Source: Janthinobacterium lividum
GTDB taxonomy: Bacteria; Pseudomonadota; Gammaproteobacteria; Burkholderiales; Burkholderiaceae_D
DNA length: 64,000 bases
NCBI RefSeq assembly: GCF_034424625.1
Contig: NZ_CP139976.1
Coordinates: 5,704,001 to 5,768,000, forward strand
Direction of reading: 5' to 3'
The notes beneath the pieces are model-generated. The model was not told the DNA's origin, made no database searches, and saw only the letters and a program-made list of their open reading frames with translations. Below are positions 20,430 to 31,374 of the stretch, in pieces (positions within the stretch are counted from its first letter, which is position 1; every line of letters starts with the position of its first letter). A program made the position numbers and the translations under genes.

Positions 20430-21010
20430 TTGGCCGCGTCCGCGTCGATGCCGCAAAATGCCAGCACGGGCGCCAGGTATGCGGCAAATTCGCTGATGCC
20501 ATGGTCGCTGCCATCGATGACGCACTGCTGCGCCCCCTGATAATGCGCCACCATGTCGCGGTAGTCGAGTACTTCATCGCCCGTGGCGGCAATCAGGAAA
20601 TAGCGTTGCAGCTCAGTAATTTTCTCTACGGCAAAGGTTCGCAGCTCGGCTATGTATTCACGCTTGAACTCGAATGGCTTGTCCGAATGGAACTCGGTCG
20701 TCACGCCCACATGCTGTTCCAGGTCGATCAGGGGCACGATGGCAGGGTTCAGCAGCACGGCGCGGCAACCGAGCTGCTCCGCCAGCCAGGTGGCGTAATA
20801 GCCGCCCAGCGAGGAGCCGATGATCGTCAGGTCGGCCGGCGCCACATCCTTGACCAGCGACAGGGCCAGTTCGATGGCCAGCTTGGGCGAGGCCGGCAAT
20901 TGCGGGCACAGCCATTCGGCCTCGCGGCCCAGCGCCTGCATCTGCGCGGCCAGCAGGCGCGACTTCATCGACAGGGGCGACGAGCGAAATCCATGCAGGT
21001 ACAGAATCAT
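20426..21010 (-). CDS. YqiA-like alpha/beta-hydrolase (esterase)
   Basis: Small serine esterase of 194 residues. It has the N-terminal MILYLHGFRSSP, the nucleophile elbow GSSLGGYYA near residue 70, an Asp in the strand around TGDEVLDY, and the C-terminal His in GSDHGISEF, completing a Ser-Asp-His triad. The natural substrate is unknown for the family; E. coli YqiA hydrolyses short acyl esters. The ATG overlaps the mpl stop as ATGA. An apparent longer frame to 21550 lies inside mpl and is not used. Confidence 0.9.
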   Translation of the reverse strand: MILYLHGFRSSPLSMKSRLLAAQMQALGREAEWLCPQLPASPKLAIELALSLVKDVAPADLTIIGSSLGGYYATWLAEQLGCRAVLLNPAIVPLIDLEQHVGVTTEFHSDKPFEFKREYIAELRTFAVEKITELQRYFLIAATGDEVLDYRDMVAHYQGAQQCVIDGSDHGISEFAAYLAPVLAFCGIDADAAK

Positions 21011-22383
21011 CGGCCCAGCGCCTCCAGCAACTTCTGGTGCACGCCGCCAAAGCCGCCGTTGCTCATGACCACGATCTGGTCGCCGGGACGGGCGCTGGCT
21101 GCCACGGCGGTCACCAAGGTATCGATGTCTTCGTAGGCGCTGGCAAGCTTGCCCAGCGGCGCCAACGCGTCGCCCAGGCTCCAGCCCAGCGCGGCATGGC
21201 TGCCGAAACCGAAGACCAGGTCGGCATCCTTGAGGCTGCCCGGCAGCGCATCTTTCATGGCGCCCAGCTTCATGGTGTTCGAACGCGGTTCCAGCACGGC
21301 CAGGATGCGGCCGCTGCTGCCTATCTTCTGGCGCAGCCCGCCCACGGTGGTGGCAATGGCCGTCGGGTGGTGCGCGAAATCGTCGTACACGGTAATGCCG
21401 TTGACCACGCCGCGCACTTCCATGCGGCGCTTGACGCTCTCGAAGCTGGCCAGCGAAGCGCAGGCCTGGGCAATCGGCACGCCCACGTGGCGCGCGGCGG
21501 CGATGGCCGCCAGCGCATTGCTGCGGTTGTGCTTGCCCGTGAGCGCCCACGCCACATGGCCTTCCTGCCGGCCATTGAAATACACGTCAAAGCTGCCATC
21601 GGCCTGCTCTTGCAGTTGCCAGTTGGCATCTTGACCAAAACTTTCCTTTTCACTCCAGCAACCGCGCGCCAGCACCCGCTGCAGCGACGCTTCGTCGCCG
21701 TTGAACACGAGGCGGCCAATGCCGGGCACGGTGCGCACCAGGTGATGGAATTGCGTCTCGATCGCGTGCAGATCGGGGAAGATGTCGGCGTGATCATATT
21801 CCAGGTTATTCATGACGGCCGTCTTCGCGTGGTAATGCACGAACTTGCTGCGCTTGTCGAAGAAGGCCGTGTCGTATTCATCGGCTTCGATGACGAAGAA
21901 GTCCGAGTCGGCGCTCTTGCCGTCGATTTTGCCGCTGAGGCGGGCGGAAATGCCAAAGTTCATCGGCACCCCGCCGATCAAAAAGCCCGGCGCGTAGCCC
22001 GCGTCTTCGAGTATCCAGGCCAGCATGGCCGAGGTTGTCGTCTTGCCATGCGTGCCCGCCACGGCCAGCACCCACTTGTTGCGCAAGATGTGTTCACCGA
22101 TCCATTGCGGGCCGGACACATACGGCAGGCTGCGGTTGAGGATTTCTTCCACCAGCGGGTTGCCGCGCGAAACCACATTGCCAATCACATACAAATCCGG
22201 GTTCAGCTTGGTTTGTTCCGGATCAAAGCCCTGGATCAGTTCGATTCCCTGCGATTCCAGCTGGGTGCTCATCGGCGGATACACGTTGGCATCGCAACCA
22301 GTGACTTTATGGCCGGCTTCCTTGGCCAGGACAGCCAGGCCGCCCATGAAGGTACCGCAAATGCCGAGAATATGAATATGCAT
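21007..22383 (-). CDS. mpl: UDP-N-acetylmuramate:tripeptide ligase Mpl (murein recycling)
   Basis: Attaches recycled L-Ala-gamma-D-Glu-meso-DAP to UDP-MurNAc. The 458-residue Mur-ligase begins with the dinucleotide-like loop HIHILGICGTFMGG typical of Mpl rather than MurC. The ATP P-loop is AGTHGKTTTSAML near residue 110, and VIEADEYDTAFFD and NNLEYDHADIF form the Mg/ATP site. DDFAHHPTAI is the C-terminal motif. With ampD at 40.65 kb the window holds two parts of the muropeptide recycling pathway. It opens a four-gene overlapping run with yqiA, ubiC and the RNase II gene. Confidence 0.95.
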   Translation of the reverse strand: MHIHILGICGTFMGGLAVLAKEAGHKVTGCDANVYPPMSTQLESQGIELIQGFDPEQTKLNPDLYVIGNVVSRGNPLVEEILNRSLPYVSGPQWIGEHILRNKWVLAVAGTHGKTTTSAMLAWILEDAGYAPGFLIGGVPMNFGISARLSGKIDGKSADSDFFVIEADEYDTAFFDKRSKFVHYHAKTAVMNNLEYDHADIFPDLHAIETQFHHLVRTVPGIGRLVFNGDEASLQRVLARGCWSEKESFGQDANWQLQEQADGSFDVYFNGRQEGHVAWALTGKHNRSNALAAIAAARHVGVPIAQACASLASFESVKRRMEVRGVVNGITVYDDFAHHPTAIATTVGGLRQKIGSSGRILAVLEPRSNTMKLGAMKDALPGSLKDADLVFGFGSHAALGWSLGDALAPLGKLASAYEDIDTLVTAVAASARPGDQIVVMSNGGFGGVHQKLLEALGR

Positions 22384-22498
22384 GTGATCAGTGCGAAAGG
22401 TGCACGCTTAAGTAAGTAAGACGGTGAGATAAAAAACAGCAAGTGCAGGATTTTACCTGACGCCATGACTTTTTCCGCTTCGGAGTATCATCTCGCTC

Positions 22499-23137
22499 AT
22501 GACAAACGATGCATTTGACGATAGCGCGCAGTTGCGCCTGGAAATCGCTGCCGCTGCCGCGCGCCTCGTGGCGCAGGATGGCGCCGACTATGGCAGCGCC
22601 AAGCGCAAGGCGGCGCGGCAAGTCCTCGGTGACGCGCCGAACCTGCCCAATATACTGCCTGACAACGACATGATCGAAGAACAGGTGCGGCAATACAATG
22701 CCCTGTTCCTGGCCGACAGCCAGCCGGCGCGATTGTTCCAGCTGCGCACGATCGCGCTGCAGGTGATGGAGGCGTTGCAACAATTTCATCCCCTACTCAG
22801 TGGCCCCGTGCTCAATGGCACGGCCGGCCCCCACGACGAGATCTATTTGCAGCTGTTTGCCGAGAGCGCCAAGGAAATCCACATCTTCCTGCTCAATAAA
22901 AATGTCGTGCTCGACATGTCCGAAAGCCCGCATTTCAAGGGAGCGCGTTATGATGCGGTCGAGACAGCCAGTTTCTTGTGGAAAAACGAAGGCGTGCACG
23001 CGGCCCTGTATGAGCTCGACGATATGCGCGGCGCGCTGAAAGCCAAGGCGGACGGCAAGGTGCTGCGCACCGATATCGCCGGGCTGCGCAGCCTGCTGGC
23101 CGCCAGCCTCGCCGATGGCGTGCCGGCTGCCCACTAA
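22499..23137 (+). CDS. Conserved betaproteobacterial protein of unknown function
   Basis: 212 residues, divergent from mpl. I recall relatives next to mpl or tlpA in Burkholderiales, some wrongly labelled as Mur ligases, but it has no P-loop or ligase motif. The N-terminus is a charged helix with KRKAARQVLGD. The middle has NALFLADSQPARLFQLR and GPHDEIYLQLFAESAKEIHI, followed by an Asp/Glu-rich strand pattern. No signal peptide or membrane helix is visible. The following tlpA-like gene starts 19 bases after its stop. Confidence 0.75.
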   Translation: MTNDAFDDSAQLRLEIAAAAARLVAQDGADYGSAKRKAARQVLGDAPNLPNILPDNDMIEEQVRQYNALFLADSQPARLFQLRTIALQVMEALQQFHPLLSGPVLNGTAGPHDEIYLQLFAESAKEIHIFLLNKNVVLDMSESPHFKGARYDAVETASFLWKNEGVHAALYELDDMRGALKAKADGKVLRTDIAGLRSLLAASLADGVPAAH

Positions 23138-23156
23138 CATTGATATAGATAAAGTT

Positions 23157-23723
23157 ATGACAAAAAAGAATTGGATCGCCTGTGCCATCGTGGCGTTGAT
23201 GTTTGGCGGCATGGGCGCTTACGTCGGTTTGAGCAAGGAAAAAGCGAAAAAAGCGGAGAAAGAAGCGGGACCGCTGACGACCGCCATCGCGCCAGGCGCG
23301 ACGGGTCCCGTCAACGAGCTGTATGCGCTGTCCCTGCCGGACGCGGCAGGCGCCACGCAAGCGTTGTCGCAGTGGAAAGGCAAGAATTTGCTGGTCAATT
23401 TCTGGGCACCGTGGTGCCCGCCGTGCGTGGAAGAAATGCCGGAGTTATCCGAAGTGCAAGGCCACTACGGGGCGAAAAACCTGCAGGTGATCGGTATCGG
23501 CATCGATTCGGCCAGCAATATTGCCACTTTTGCCAGCAAGGTCAAGATCGCCTATCCCGTGTATGTGTCCGGCATGAGCGGCACCGACCTGTCGCGTCAT
23601 TTTGGCAATGCCACGGGCGGTTTGCCCTTTACGGTGCTGATCGGCGCCGATGGCGAAGTCAAAAAGACCTATCTGGGCCGCTTGAAATTTGATCAGTTGC
23701 GCGCCGATCTGGATAAATTGTAA
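23157..23723 (+). CDS. TlpA-like thiol:disulfide oxidoreductase
   Basis: Membrane-anchored periplasmic thioredoxin-fold protein of 188 residues. It has a basic N-terminus and one membrane helix (IACAIVALMFGGMGAYVG), then a charged linker. The thioredoxin domain has the redox motif WCPPC in NFWAPWCPPCVEEMP near residue 85 and a cis-Pro in GGLPFTVLI. Family members reduce periplasmic disulfides, often for cytochrome c maturation, although no ccm gene is adjacent. The start was chosen after the TAA of the previous gene; a longer frame would overlap that gene. Confidence 0.92.
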   Translation: MTKKNWIACAIVALMFGGMGAYVGLSKEKAKKAEKEAGPLTTAIAPGATGPVNELYALSLPDAAGATQALSQWKGKNLLVNFWAPWCPPCVEEMPELSEVQGHYGAKNLQVIGIGIDSASNIATFASKVKIAYPVYVSGMSGTDLSRHFGNATGGLPFTVLIGADGEVKKTYLGRLKFDQLRADLDKL

Positions 23724-23805
23724 ATTCGGAGCGTGCTTTTTTCTCTTGCCAATGCGTATCTTTGGCGGCAAAATGCGGAACTTTCGCTAAAACGGTCTTC
23801 CATAC

Positions 23806-24243
23806 ATGGCAAAAAACCTCCTTCTGCTCAACGGTCCCAACCTGAATTTGCTGGGAACGCGCGAGCCTGAGGTCTACGGCGCCAGCACCTTGGCCGATAT
23901 CGAGCAGGCAGCAATGGCGCAAGCCATGGCGGCCGGTGCCGACCTGGTTTGCTTTCAAAGCAACCATGAAGGCGCGCTGATCGACCGCATCCATGCCGCG
24001 CGAGCGGAAGGGATCGATGCCATCGTCATCAATCCGGGCGGCCTGACCCATACCAGCGTTGCTTTGCGCGATGCGCTGGCCGGGGTCGCCATCCCGTTCG
24101 TGGAAGTCCATATCTCGAATATTTATCAACGCGAAACGTTTCGACATCACTCATTTCTCAGCGCGATCGCGCAGGGGACGATCTGCGGCCTGGGTATCGA
24201 TGGATATCGGTTTGCCATCGACTTTGCGCTTAAAAAACGTTAA
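23806..24243 (+). CDS. aroQ: Type II 3-dehydroquinate dehydratase
   Basis: Third step of the shikimate pathway, done by a dodecameric class II enzyme. The 145 residues carry the full signature: [20 protein letters not shown] with the catalytic Tyr, [30 protein letters not shown], and [19 protein letters not shown] with the His general acid. Placement immediately before accB and accC is the usual arrangement in proteobacteria. Confidence 0.98.
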   Translation: MAKNLLLLNGPNLNLLGTREPEVYGASTLADIEQAAMAQAMAAGADLVCFQSNHEGALIDRIHAARAEGIDAIVINPGGLTHTSVALRDALAGVAIPFVEVHISNIYQRETFRHHSFLSAIAQGTICGLGIDGYRFAIDFALKKR

Positions 24244-24334
24244 TCTACGCGATCTGCACGCATTTAGCGCGGCGATAGGTTCTTGGACATCACCGCATCA
24301 CTCATAAAACAAACTACATTCCTAGGGGTTTTAC

Positions 24335-24796
24335 ATGGATCTACGAAAACTCAAGACCTTGATCGACCTGGTCGCCGAATCGGATATCGCAGAGCTGGAA
24401 GTTACCGAAGGCGAAAGCAAGGTTCGCATCGTCAAATCGTCGGCCATGCCGCAAAACCAGATGGTCATGATGCAGCCGCAAGGCATGCAAGCCCAATACC
24501 AGCCAGCCGCGCCAGCCGCAGCACCAGCGGCTGCTGCCGTCGTGGTCGCCGCCGAGCCAACGGGCTATGTGGTCAAGTCGCCGATGGTCGGTACCTTCTA
24601 CCGTTCCTCCGCTCCTGGCAGCGCCGCCTATGTTGAAGTGGGCTCGACCGTCAAGGAAGGTGATACCCTGTGCATCATCGAAGCGATGAAGCTCCTGAAT
24701 GAAATCGACTCCGATAAAGCCGGTGTCGTGACCCAGATCCTGGTCGAAAACGGCCAACCGGTCGAATTCGGTCAACCCTTGTTTGTGATCGGCTAA
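24335..24796 (+). CDS. accB: Biotin carboxyl carrier protein of acetyl-CoA carboxylase
   Basis: Carries biotin between biotin carboxylase and carboxyltransferase in fatty acid synthesis. The 153 residues show an N-terminal helical domain ([20 protein letters not shown]), an Ala/Pro-rich flexible linker near residues 50-75, and the biotinyl domain. The modified Lys is in [12 protein letters not shown] near residue 119, and the protruding thumb is present ([18 protein letters not shown]). Co-transcription with accC 101 bases downstream is standard. Confidence 0.98.
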   Translation: MDLRKLKTLIDLVAESDIAELEVTEGESKVRIVKSSAMPQNQMVMMQPQGMQAQYQPAAPAAAPAAAAVVVAAEPTGYVVKSPMVGTFYRSSAPGSAAYVEVGSTVKEGDTLCIIEAMKLLNEIDSDKAGVVTQILVENGQPVEFGQPLFVIG

Positions 24797-24897
24797 AACC
24801 CAGTCCACACGGCCGGCAACGGCCGTTTGCAGTTTTAGCCCCTCACACTTGTTGTTTCGCCGGCTCGCCGGCTCTCACAGACATACGCGAACCTACC

Positions 24898-26309
<1,412 letters not shown>

Positions 26310-26313
<4 letters not shown>

Positions 26314-27254
26314 GCTGGACGGAAATCGTCATCGAGATCGCCCGTGACAACGCCGAGGCCATGTCCGACGCGTTGATGGAAGCGGGCGCCCTGTCGGTCT
26401 CGGTGGAAGACGCCGATGAAGGCACGGATGCCGAGCAGCCGCTGTTTGGCGAGCCGGGCATGGAACCGAAGGAAGCGGCGTGGGAACGCAGCCGCGTGGT
26501 GGCGCTGACGGACGTCGACGCCGACCAGGCCGCCATCGTGGCCGCTGCGGCCCAGGCGGTCGGCATGGCGGAAGTTCCCGCCTTTGCCATGCGCCCCGTG
26601 GAAGAGCAGGACTGGGTGCGCCTGACCCAGTCGCAATTCGCCCCGATTCACATCGGCAAGAATATCTGGGTCGTGCCCAGCTGGCACGAGGCACCGGACC
26701 CTGACGGCCTGATCCTGGAACTGGATCCGGGCCTGGCCTTCGGTACGGGCAGCCATCCGACCACGCGTTTGTGCATGGAATGGCTGGAAGCCAATCCGGC
26801 CCCTGGCAAGACCGTGCTCGACTACGGTTGCGGTTCCGGCATCCTGGCCATGGTGGCCAAGAAACTCGGTGCGCAAACGGTGGCCGGCGTCGACATCGAC
26901 CCGCAAGCGATCGAATCGGCGCGCGACAATGCCGAACGCAACCAGTGCGAGATCGAATATTTCTTGCCAGACACGTTTGCCACTTCGGCACACGCCACGG
27001 CCAAGTTTGACATCGTCGTCGCCAACATCCTGTCGAGCCCATTGAAGCTGATGGCGCCGATGCTGTCGGGCCGTGTCGCCGATGGCGGCGCGCTGATCCT
27101 GTCCGGCGTGCTGGCACGCCAGGCGGAAGAAGTGGCCGCTGCCTACGCACCATTCATCCAGCTGGGTGTGTGGGCCGAGCAAGATGGCTGGGTGGCTCTG
27201 CATGGCCGCCTGGGCAGCACGCAAGCACCTGCGCCCCGCGCGGAAGGTGCATAA
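26310..27254 (+). CDS. prmA: Ribosomal protein L11 methyltransferase
   Basis: SAM-dependent trimethylation of L11. The 314 residues comprise an N-terminal substrate-binding domain ([18 protein letters not shown]) and a Rossmann methyltransferase. Its motifs are [46 protein letters not shown] and the NILSSPL motif in place of NPPY. Translation is coupled to accC by the ATGA overlap. accC-prmA pairing is typical of betaproteobacteria. Confidence 0.97.
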
Positions 27255-27262
27255 GCACAGCA

Positions 27263-28507
27263 ATGGCCCTCGCCACCAAATGCCCCCATTGCAACACGAT
27301 ATTTCGGGTCGCTGCTGACCAATTGAAGTTACGTGGGGGCATCGTGCGCTGTGGCACGTGCAGGGAAGTGTTTGACGGCAATGCCGCGCTGATCGATCCA
27401 GCCGCGGCATCGCCGTTTTTAACGTCCGGCCCCGGCACTGCCGCTCCCCTGCCAACCAGTTATCCGGCCGACAACAGCCTGCCGTCCGCCACGGACGACG
27501 AACCCATTTATTCCCTCGACTTCGACACCTCGTTCGACCCGTTCGGCATCCTGCCGGAAACGGCGCAGCTCAAGGACAACGAAGACGATGGCGAGCACAT
27601 CGAGCTGGACCTCGACGTGGCACTGCCTGACGAGGCGCTGGCCGACACGCCTGCCGCCGCACCGCTCGACCTGCCTGAATCTGCTGCAACACCGGCAGAG
27701 CTGCCCGAACCACCATTGCCCCAGCCGATGGCGCCCTTCAAGCGCCGCCAGATCGATGACGCGCCCGCCTTCGCCACGTATTTGCGCGATAGCCGCCGCG
27801 AACCGAACCTGGAAACGGTGGCAGCCCAGGCCGCTCCGGCATTGCCTGCCGCTGAAAAAGTCAGTCTGGACAAGCCCGCGCGCCGGGAACCCACGCTGGC
27901 CGACCATTCCTTCACGCCATTGCCCGCCGCCGTCGCGCCGGATGCCGCCGAAGAGCAGGAAGAACCCATCCTGCCGCCGGCCGACGACGAGCCGGCCTTT
28001 GTGACCTTGGGCCGGCGCCGCGAACAGAGCGGCAAGGCCATGCGCGTGGCCATGGCCATCGGCTCGGTTGTACTGCTGCTTTTACTATTCCTGCAAGTGA
28101 TGACCACCTTCCGCAATCCGCTGGCGGCGCAATTTCCGCAGTGGAAGCCGACCCTGGTCGCGCTGTGCAAGCTCAGTGGCTGCCAGGTCGACTTGCCGGC
28201 GCAGATCGAGGCGCTGGCCATCGAGCAAGGCGAGTTGCAGACCTTGAAGGAACAGACCTTTTCCTACGTCTCGCTGCTGCGCAACCAGAGCCGCAGCGTG
28301 CAAGCCTGGCCCAGCATCGAACTGATACTCAACGACGCCAACGACAAGCCGGTCTTGCGCCGCGTGATCGCGCCGCGCGACTACCTGCCGGCCACGATCG
28401 ACGTGAGCACGGGGTTTGCGCCGCGCTCGGAACAAACCATCAAACTGTACTTTGCATTAGACCAGCTCACGGCGTCTGGCTACCATATCGCCATCTTTTA
28501 TCCTTAA
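27263..28507 (+). CDS. Zinc-ribbon and DUF3426 membrane protein
   Basis: 414 residues in three parts. An MJ0042-type zinc ribbon is at the N-terminus (CPHCNTIFRV near residue 7 and VRCGTCREVFDG near 28). A long Pro/Ala/Glu-rich, probably disordered region covers about 45-250. One membrane helix (AIGSVVLLLLLFLQVMTTF near 262-282) leads into a DUF3426 domain with QAWPSIELILNDANDKPVLR. Function is unknown. The gene is regularly found between prmA and a PfkB kinase in Burkholderiales. The start nine bases after prmA replaces a longer frame inside prmA. Confidence 0.92.
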   Translation: MALATKCPHCNTIFRVAADQLKLRGGIVRCGTCREVFDGNAALIDPAAASPFLTSGPGTAAPLPTSYPADNSLPSATDDEPIYSLDFDTSFDPFGILPETAQLKDNEDDGEHIELDLDVALPDEALADTPAAAPLDLPESAATPAELPEPPLPQPMAPFKRRQIDDAPAFATYLRDSRREPNLETVAAQAAPALPAAEKVSLDKPARREPTLADHSFTPLPAAVAPDAAEEQEEPILPPADDEPAFVTLGRRREQSGKAMRVAMAIGSVVLLLLLFLQVMTTFRNPLAAQFPQWKPTLVALCKLSGCQVDLPAQIEALAIEQGELQTLKEQTFSYVSLLRNQSRSVQAWPSIELILNDANDKPVLRRVIAPRDYLPATIDVSTGFAPRSEQTIKLYFALDQLTASGYHIAIFYP

Positions 28508-28518
28508 CAGACACTATC

Positions 28519-29457
28519 ATGACCAAAACATCGCTGATCTGCGGCTCGCTTGCCACCGACACCATCATGCAATTCCCCGGCCGCTTCGGCGAATCCCTGC
28601 TGGCCGACCAGTTGCACAAAGTAAACGTGTCCTTCCTCGTGCCAACCATGCGCACGGAGTTCGGCGGCTGCTCGGGCAACATCGCCTACAGCCTGAAAAT
28701 GCTGGGCGGCGACCCGCGCATCGTCGGCGTCATGGGGCAAGATAGCGCCGCCTATCTGGAACGCCTGCAAAAGCTGGGCATTTCCACCGCCAACATCCTC
28801 ATCAAGGCCGACAGCTACAACGCGCAGTGCTTCGTCACGGCCGATGCGGACAATAACCAGATCAATGCCTTCCACCCGGGCGCCATGTCGTTTGCGCATG
28901 AAAACCCGATCGCCAATGCGGGCCCGGCCAAGGTGGCCATCATTTCGCCGGATGGCGACCAGGGCATGCTCAAGCATGCCGCCGACCTGGCCGGGCTGGG
29001 CATCCCCTTCATGTTCGACCCGGGTCAACAGTTGCCACGCTTCAATGGCGAACAGTTGATCGATTTCATCAACAAAGCCACGTATGTATCGGCCAACGAT
29101 TATGAGATGGAAATGTTGATGGAACGCACGGGATTGACCCTGCCGGACATCGCCAGCCGCCTGGAAGCGCTGATCGTCACGCGTGGCGAAAAAGGGTCGG
29201 AAATCTATACGGACGGCAAGCGCATCGACATTCCTGTCGTGACCGCCAAAGAAGTGCTGGACCCGACCGGCTGCGGCGACGCCTACCGTGCCGGCTTGCT
29301 GTTCGGTATCACCAACGACCTGGGCTGGGAAACCAGCGGCCGTCTGGCCAGCCTGCTGGGCGCCATCAAGATCGCCACCCAGGGCGCGCAAAACCACGTG
29401 TTTACGCCAGAAAGCATCGCCGACCAGTTCGAAGCGGCGTTCGGTTACCGCTATTAG
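28519..29457 (+). CDS. PfkB-family carbohydrate/adenosine kinase
   Basis: Ribokinase-fold kinase of 312 residues. The N-terminal motif is GGCSGNIAYSLKMLGGDPRIVG, and the C-terminal signature DPTGCGDAYRAGLLFGI carries the catalytic Asp and anion hole. The lid strand region TMRTEFGGCSGN resembles adenosine-kinase-like members. The substrate cannot be decided from sequence. It follows the DUF3426 gene by 11 bases and closes the operon that begins near aroQ or accB. Confidence 0.92.
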   Translation: MTKTSLICGSLATDTIMQFPGRFGESLLADQLHKVNVSFLVPTMRTEFGGCSGNIAYSLKMLGGDPRIVGVMGQDSAAYLERLQKLGISTANILIKADSYNAQCFVTADADNNQINAFHPGAMSFAHENPIANAGPAKVAIISPDGDQGMLKHAADLAGLGIPFMFDPGQQLPRFNGEQLIDFINKATYVSANDYEMEMLMERTGLTLPDIASRLEALIVTRGEKGSEIYTDGKRIDIPVVTAKEVLDPTGCGDAYRAGLLFGITNDLGWETSGRLASLLGAIKIATQGAQNHVFTPESIADQFEAAFGYRY

Positions 29458-29467
29458 TATGTAGTCC

Positions 29468-29498
29468 GGTCGGCTTGCGCCCAAGCGCCAGGCCGACC
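29468..29498. terminator. Hairpin between convergent pfkB-like and yggT genes
   Basis: GGTCGGC and GCCGACC form a stem around an inner GCGC/GCGC pairing, placed 10 bases after the kinase stop and 8 bases from the yggT stop. There is no good T-run on either side, so termination strength is doubtful. Confidence 0.45.
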
Positions 29499-29506
29499 TT
29501 CTCGCA

Positions 29507-30040
29507 TTACCTCACCACAATAATCATCCCCACCAGCACCTGCGCGATCTGCAGCAGGATCAAAGCCACCAGCAGCGACAGATCCAGGCTGCCGACCAGT
29601 GGCACGACCTTGCGTATCGGACGCAGCAGGGGCTCATTCAAGGCCCGTACAAACGGCGCCAGCGGCGCATGCGGGTTGACCCAGCTGAAGATGGCTTCGA
29701 TGATCAGCAAGGCCATGAAACCGTAGAGTATCCATTGCAGGAAGCGTTGCAGCGACTTGAGCAGCACCACTTCGACAGGATAGCCGGAAATAAACAGCAC
29801 CGAGCTGGCCAGCAGCACGATCAGGAAGGCGCCGATCAGGCTGGCCCAGTCATACCCGCCCACGCCCGGCACCACGCGGCGCAGGGGGCGCACCAGCCAG
29901 TCGGACAATTGAAACGTGAATTGCGCCACCGACGAAGGCGGCCGCACGCGCACCGCCTGCATCCAGAAGCGCAGCAGCAACACGCCGCCCAGCAAGGTGG
30001 CGATGGTATCAACGATCAATGTAAGGATAACGATCAGCAC
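29507..30040 (-). CDS. YggT-family integral membrane protein
   Basis: 177 residues with two YggT repeats, each two hydrophobic helices. Conserved LRFWMQAVRVRP-type and ISGYPVEVVLL segments are visible, along with two loops ending in VRPLRRVVPGVGGYDW and LRPIRKVVPLVGSLDLS. The family is linked to osmotic tolerance and division or YlmG-type functions. The GTG start is supported by a GGAG eight bases upstream. It is divergent from nothing and convergent with the PfkB-like gene. Confidence 0.93.
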   Translation of the reverse strand: MLIVILTLIVDTIATLLGGVLLLRFWMQAVRVRPPSSVAQFTFQLSDWLVRPLRRVVPGVGGYDWASLIGAFLIVLLASSVLFISGYPVEVVLLKSLQRFLQWILYGFMALLIIEAIFSWVNPHAPLAPFVRALNEPLLRPIRKVVPLVGSLDLSLLVALILLQIAQVLVGMIIVVR

Positions 30041-30052
30041 GACTAATTCTCC

Positions 30053-30088
30053 AAAAAAAAACCGCTGTGTGATTGAGTCACACAGCGG
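30053..30088 (-). terminator. Rho-independent terminator of the histone-H1-like gene
   Basis: On the minus strand an 11-bp perfect stem (CCGCTGTGTGA with TCACACAGCGG, 5-base loop) is followed by nine T residues. It lies 36 bases after the stop of the H1-like gene and separates it from yggT. Confidence 0.95.
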
Positions 30089-30123
30089 CGTGTTGCCTCA
30101 TCCAGGCACCCGTATCGTTGGAA

Positions 30124-31374
30124 TTACGATGGGCGGGTGCTGGTTGGGAATGGCCAGGCTGCAGCCGGAGCCAACACGGTTTTTGCTACAGGTGCGATAG
30201 GTGCCGATGGCTTGGCGACAGGAGCTGCCTTCTTCGGTGCGGCCTTTTTAGGCGCGGCCTTCTTGGCGGCTGGCTTGGCTGCCACGGCGGCTGGTGCCGC
30301 TGGAGCTGCTGCCGGCGCTGCTGCCGGCGCGGCTGCCACGACTGGCGCTGCGGCTGGCTTGGCGGCAGGTTTCGCTGCTGCTTTCGCTGCCGGCTTCGCT
30401 GCTACCTTGGCGGCTGGCTTGGCTGCAACTTTTGCTGCTGGCTTCGCTGCTACCTTGGCCGCTGGCTTCGCTGCAGGTTTTGCTGCAACCTTGGCCGCAG
30501 GTTTCGCTGCTGCTTTGGCTGCCGGCTTGGCTGCGACTTTCGCTGCTGGCTTGGCGGCAACTTTCGCTGCCGGCTTCGCTGCTACCTTGGCCGCTGGCTT
30601 GGCTGCAGCTTTTGCTGCTGGCTTCGCTGCTACCTTTGCCGCTGGCTTGGCTGCAGCTTTCGCTGCTGGCTTCGCTGCCGGTTTGGCTGCTGCTTTTGCC
30701 GCTGGCTTGGCTACCGCTTTTGCCGCTGGCTTCGCTGCAGCTTTTGCTGCTGGCTTGGCTGCTGCTTTGGCGGCCGGCTTCGCTGCTGCCTTGGCGACGA
30801 CTTTTTTCGCTGCTGGCTTGGCTGCCGCTTTGGCGGCCGGTTTCGCTGCTGCCTTGGCTGCAGGTTTCGCTGCGGCTTTTTTCACTGCTGGCTTGGCTGC
30901 AGCTTTTGCTGCTGGCTTGGCGGCTGCCTTGGCGACGACTTTTTTCGCTGCTGGCTTGGCTGCTGCCTTGGCGGCCGGTTTCGCCGCTGCCTTGGCTGCT
31001 GGCTTCGCTGCAGCTTTTTTCACTACTGGCTTGGCTGCTGCCTTGGCCGCTGGTTTTGCAGCGGCTTTTGCTGCTGGCTTGGCTGCGGCTTTTTTCGCTA
31101 CAGGCTTGGCTGCTGCCTTGGCTGCAGGTTTCGCTGCCGGTTTTGCTGCTGCCTTGGCCGCTGGTTTCGCTGCGGCTTTCGCTACTGGCTTGGCAGCCAC
31201 CTTTGCTGCAGGCTTGGCTGCGGCTTTGGCGGCTGGTTTTGCGGCTGGTTTCGCTGCTGCTTTGGCAGCTGGTTTAGCGGCAACCGTCTTTGCTGCGGCT
31301 GCCGGCTTCTTCGCGGCAGGAGCAGCCTTGGCGGCTGGTTTCTTTACTTCTGATTTCTTAGCGGCTGTTGCCAT
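30124..31374 (-). CDS. Histone H1-like Ala/Lys/Pro-repeat DNA-binding protein
   Basis: A 416-residue nucleoid protein made almost wholly of AAKPAAK-type units, interrupted by occasional KKAA, KVVAK and VKK variants. It has a short head (MATAAKKSEVKKPAAK) and a non-repetitive C-terminal end (KAAPKKAAP repeats, then a Pro/Ala tail). Composition resembles eukaryotic H1 tails, chlamydial Hc2 and Bordetella BpH1. Binding to DNA without sequence preference is known for such proteins and inferred here. The start has an AAGGAGAG ribosome site; an ATG 15 bases upstream has none. Repeats make all six frames look open, which creates false ORFs on the other strand. Length probably varies between strains. 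Confidence 0.92.
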   Translation of the reverse strand: MATAAKKSEVKKPAAKAAPAAKKPAAAAKTVAAKPAAKAAAKPAAKPAAKAAAKPAAKVAAKPVAKAAAKPAAKAAAKPAAKPAAKAAAKPVAKKAAAKPAAKAAAKPAAKAAAKPVVKKAAAKPAAKAAAKPAAKAAAKPAAKKVVAKAAAKPAAKAAAKPAVKKAAAKPAAKAAAKPAAKAAAKPAAKKVVAKAAAKPAAKAAAKPAAKAAAKPAAKAVAKPAAKAAAKPAAKPAAKAAAKPAAKVAAKPAAKAAAKPAAKVAAKPAAKVAAKPAAKVAAKPAAKAAAKPAAKVAAKPAAKPAAKVAAKPAAKVAAKPAAKVAAKPAAKAAAKPAAKPAAAPVVAAAPAAAPAAAPAAPAAVAAKPAAKKAAPKKAAPKKAAPVAKPSAPIAPVAKTVLAPAAAWPFPTSTRPS

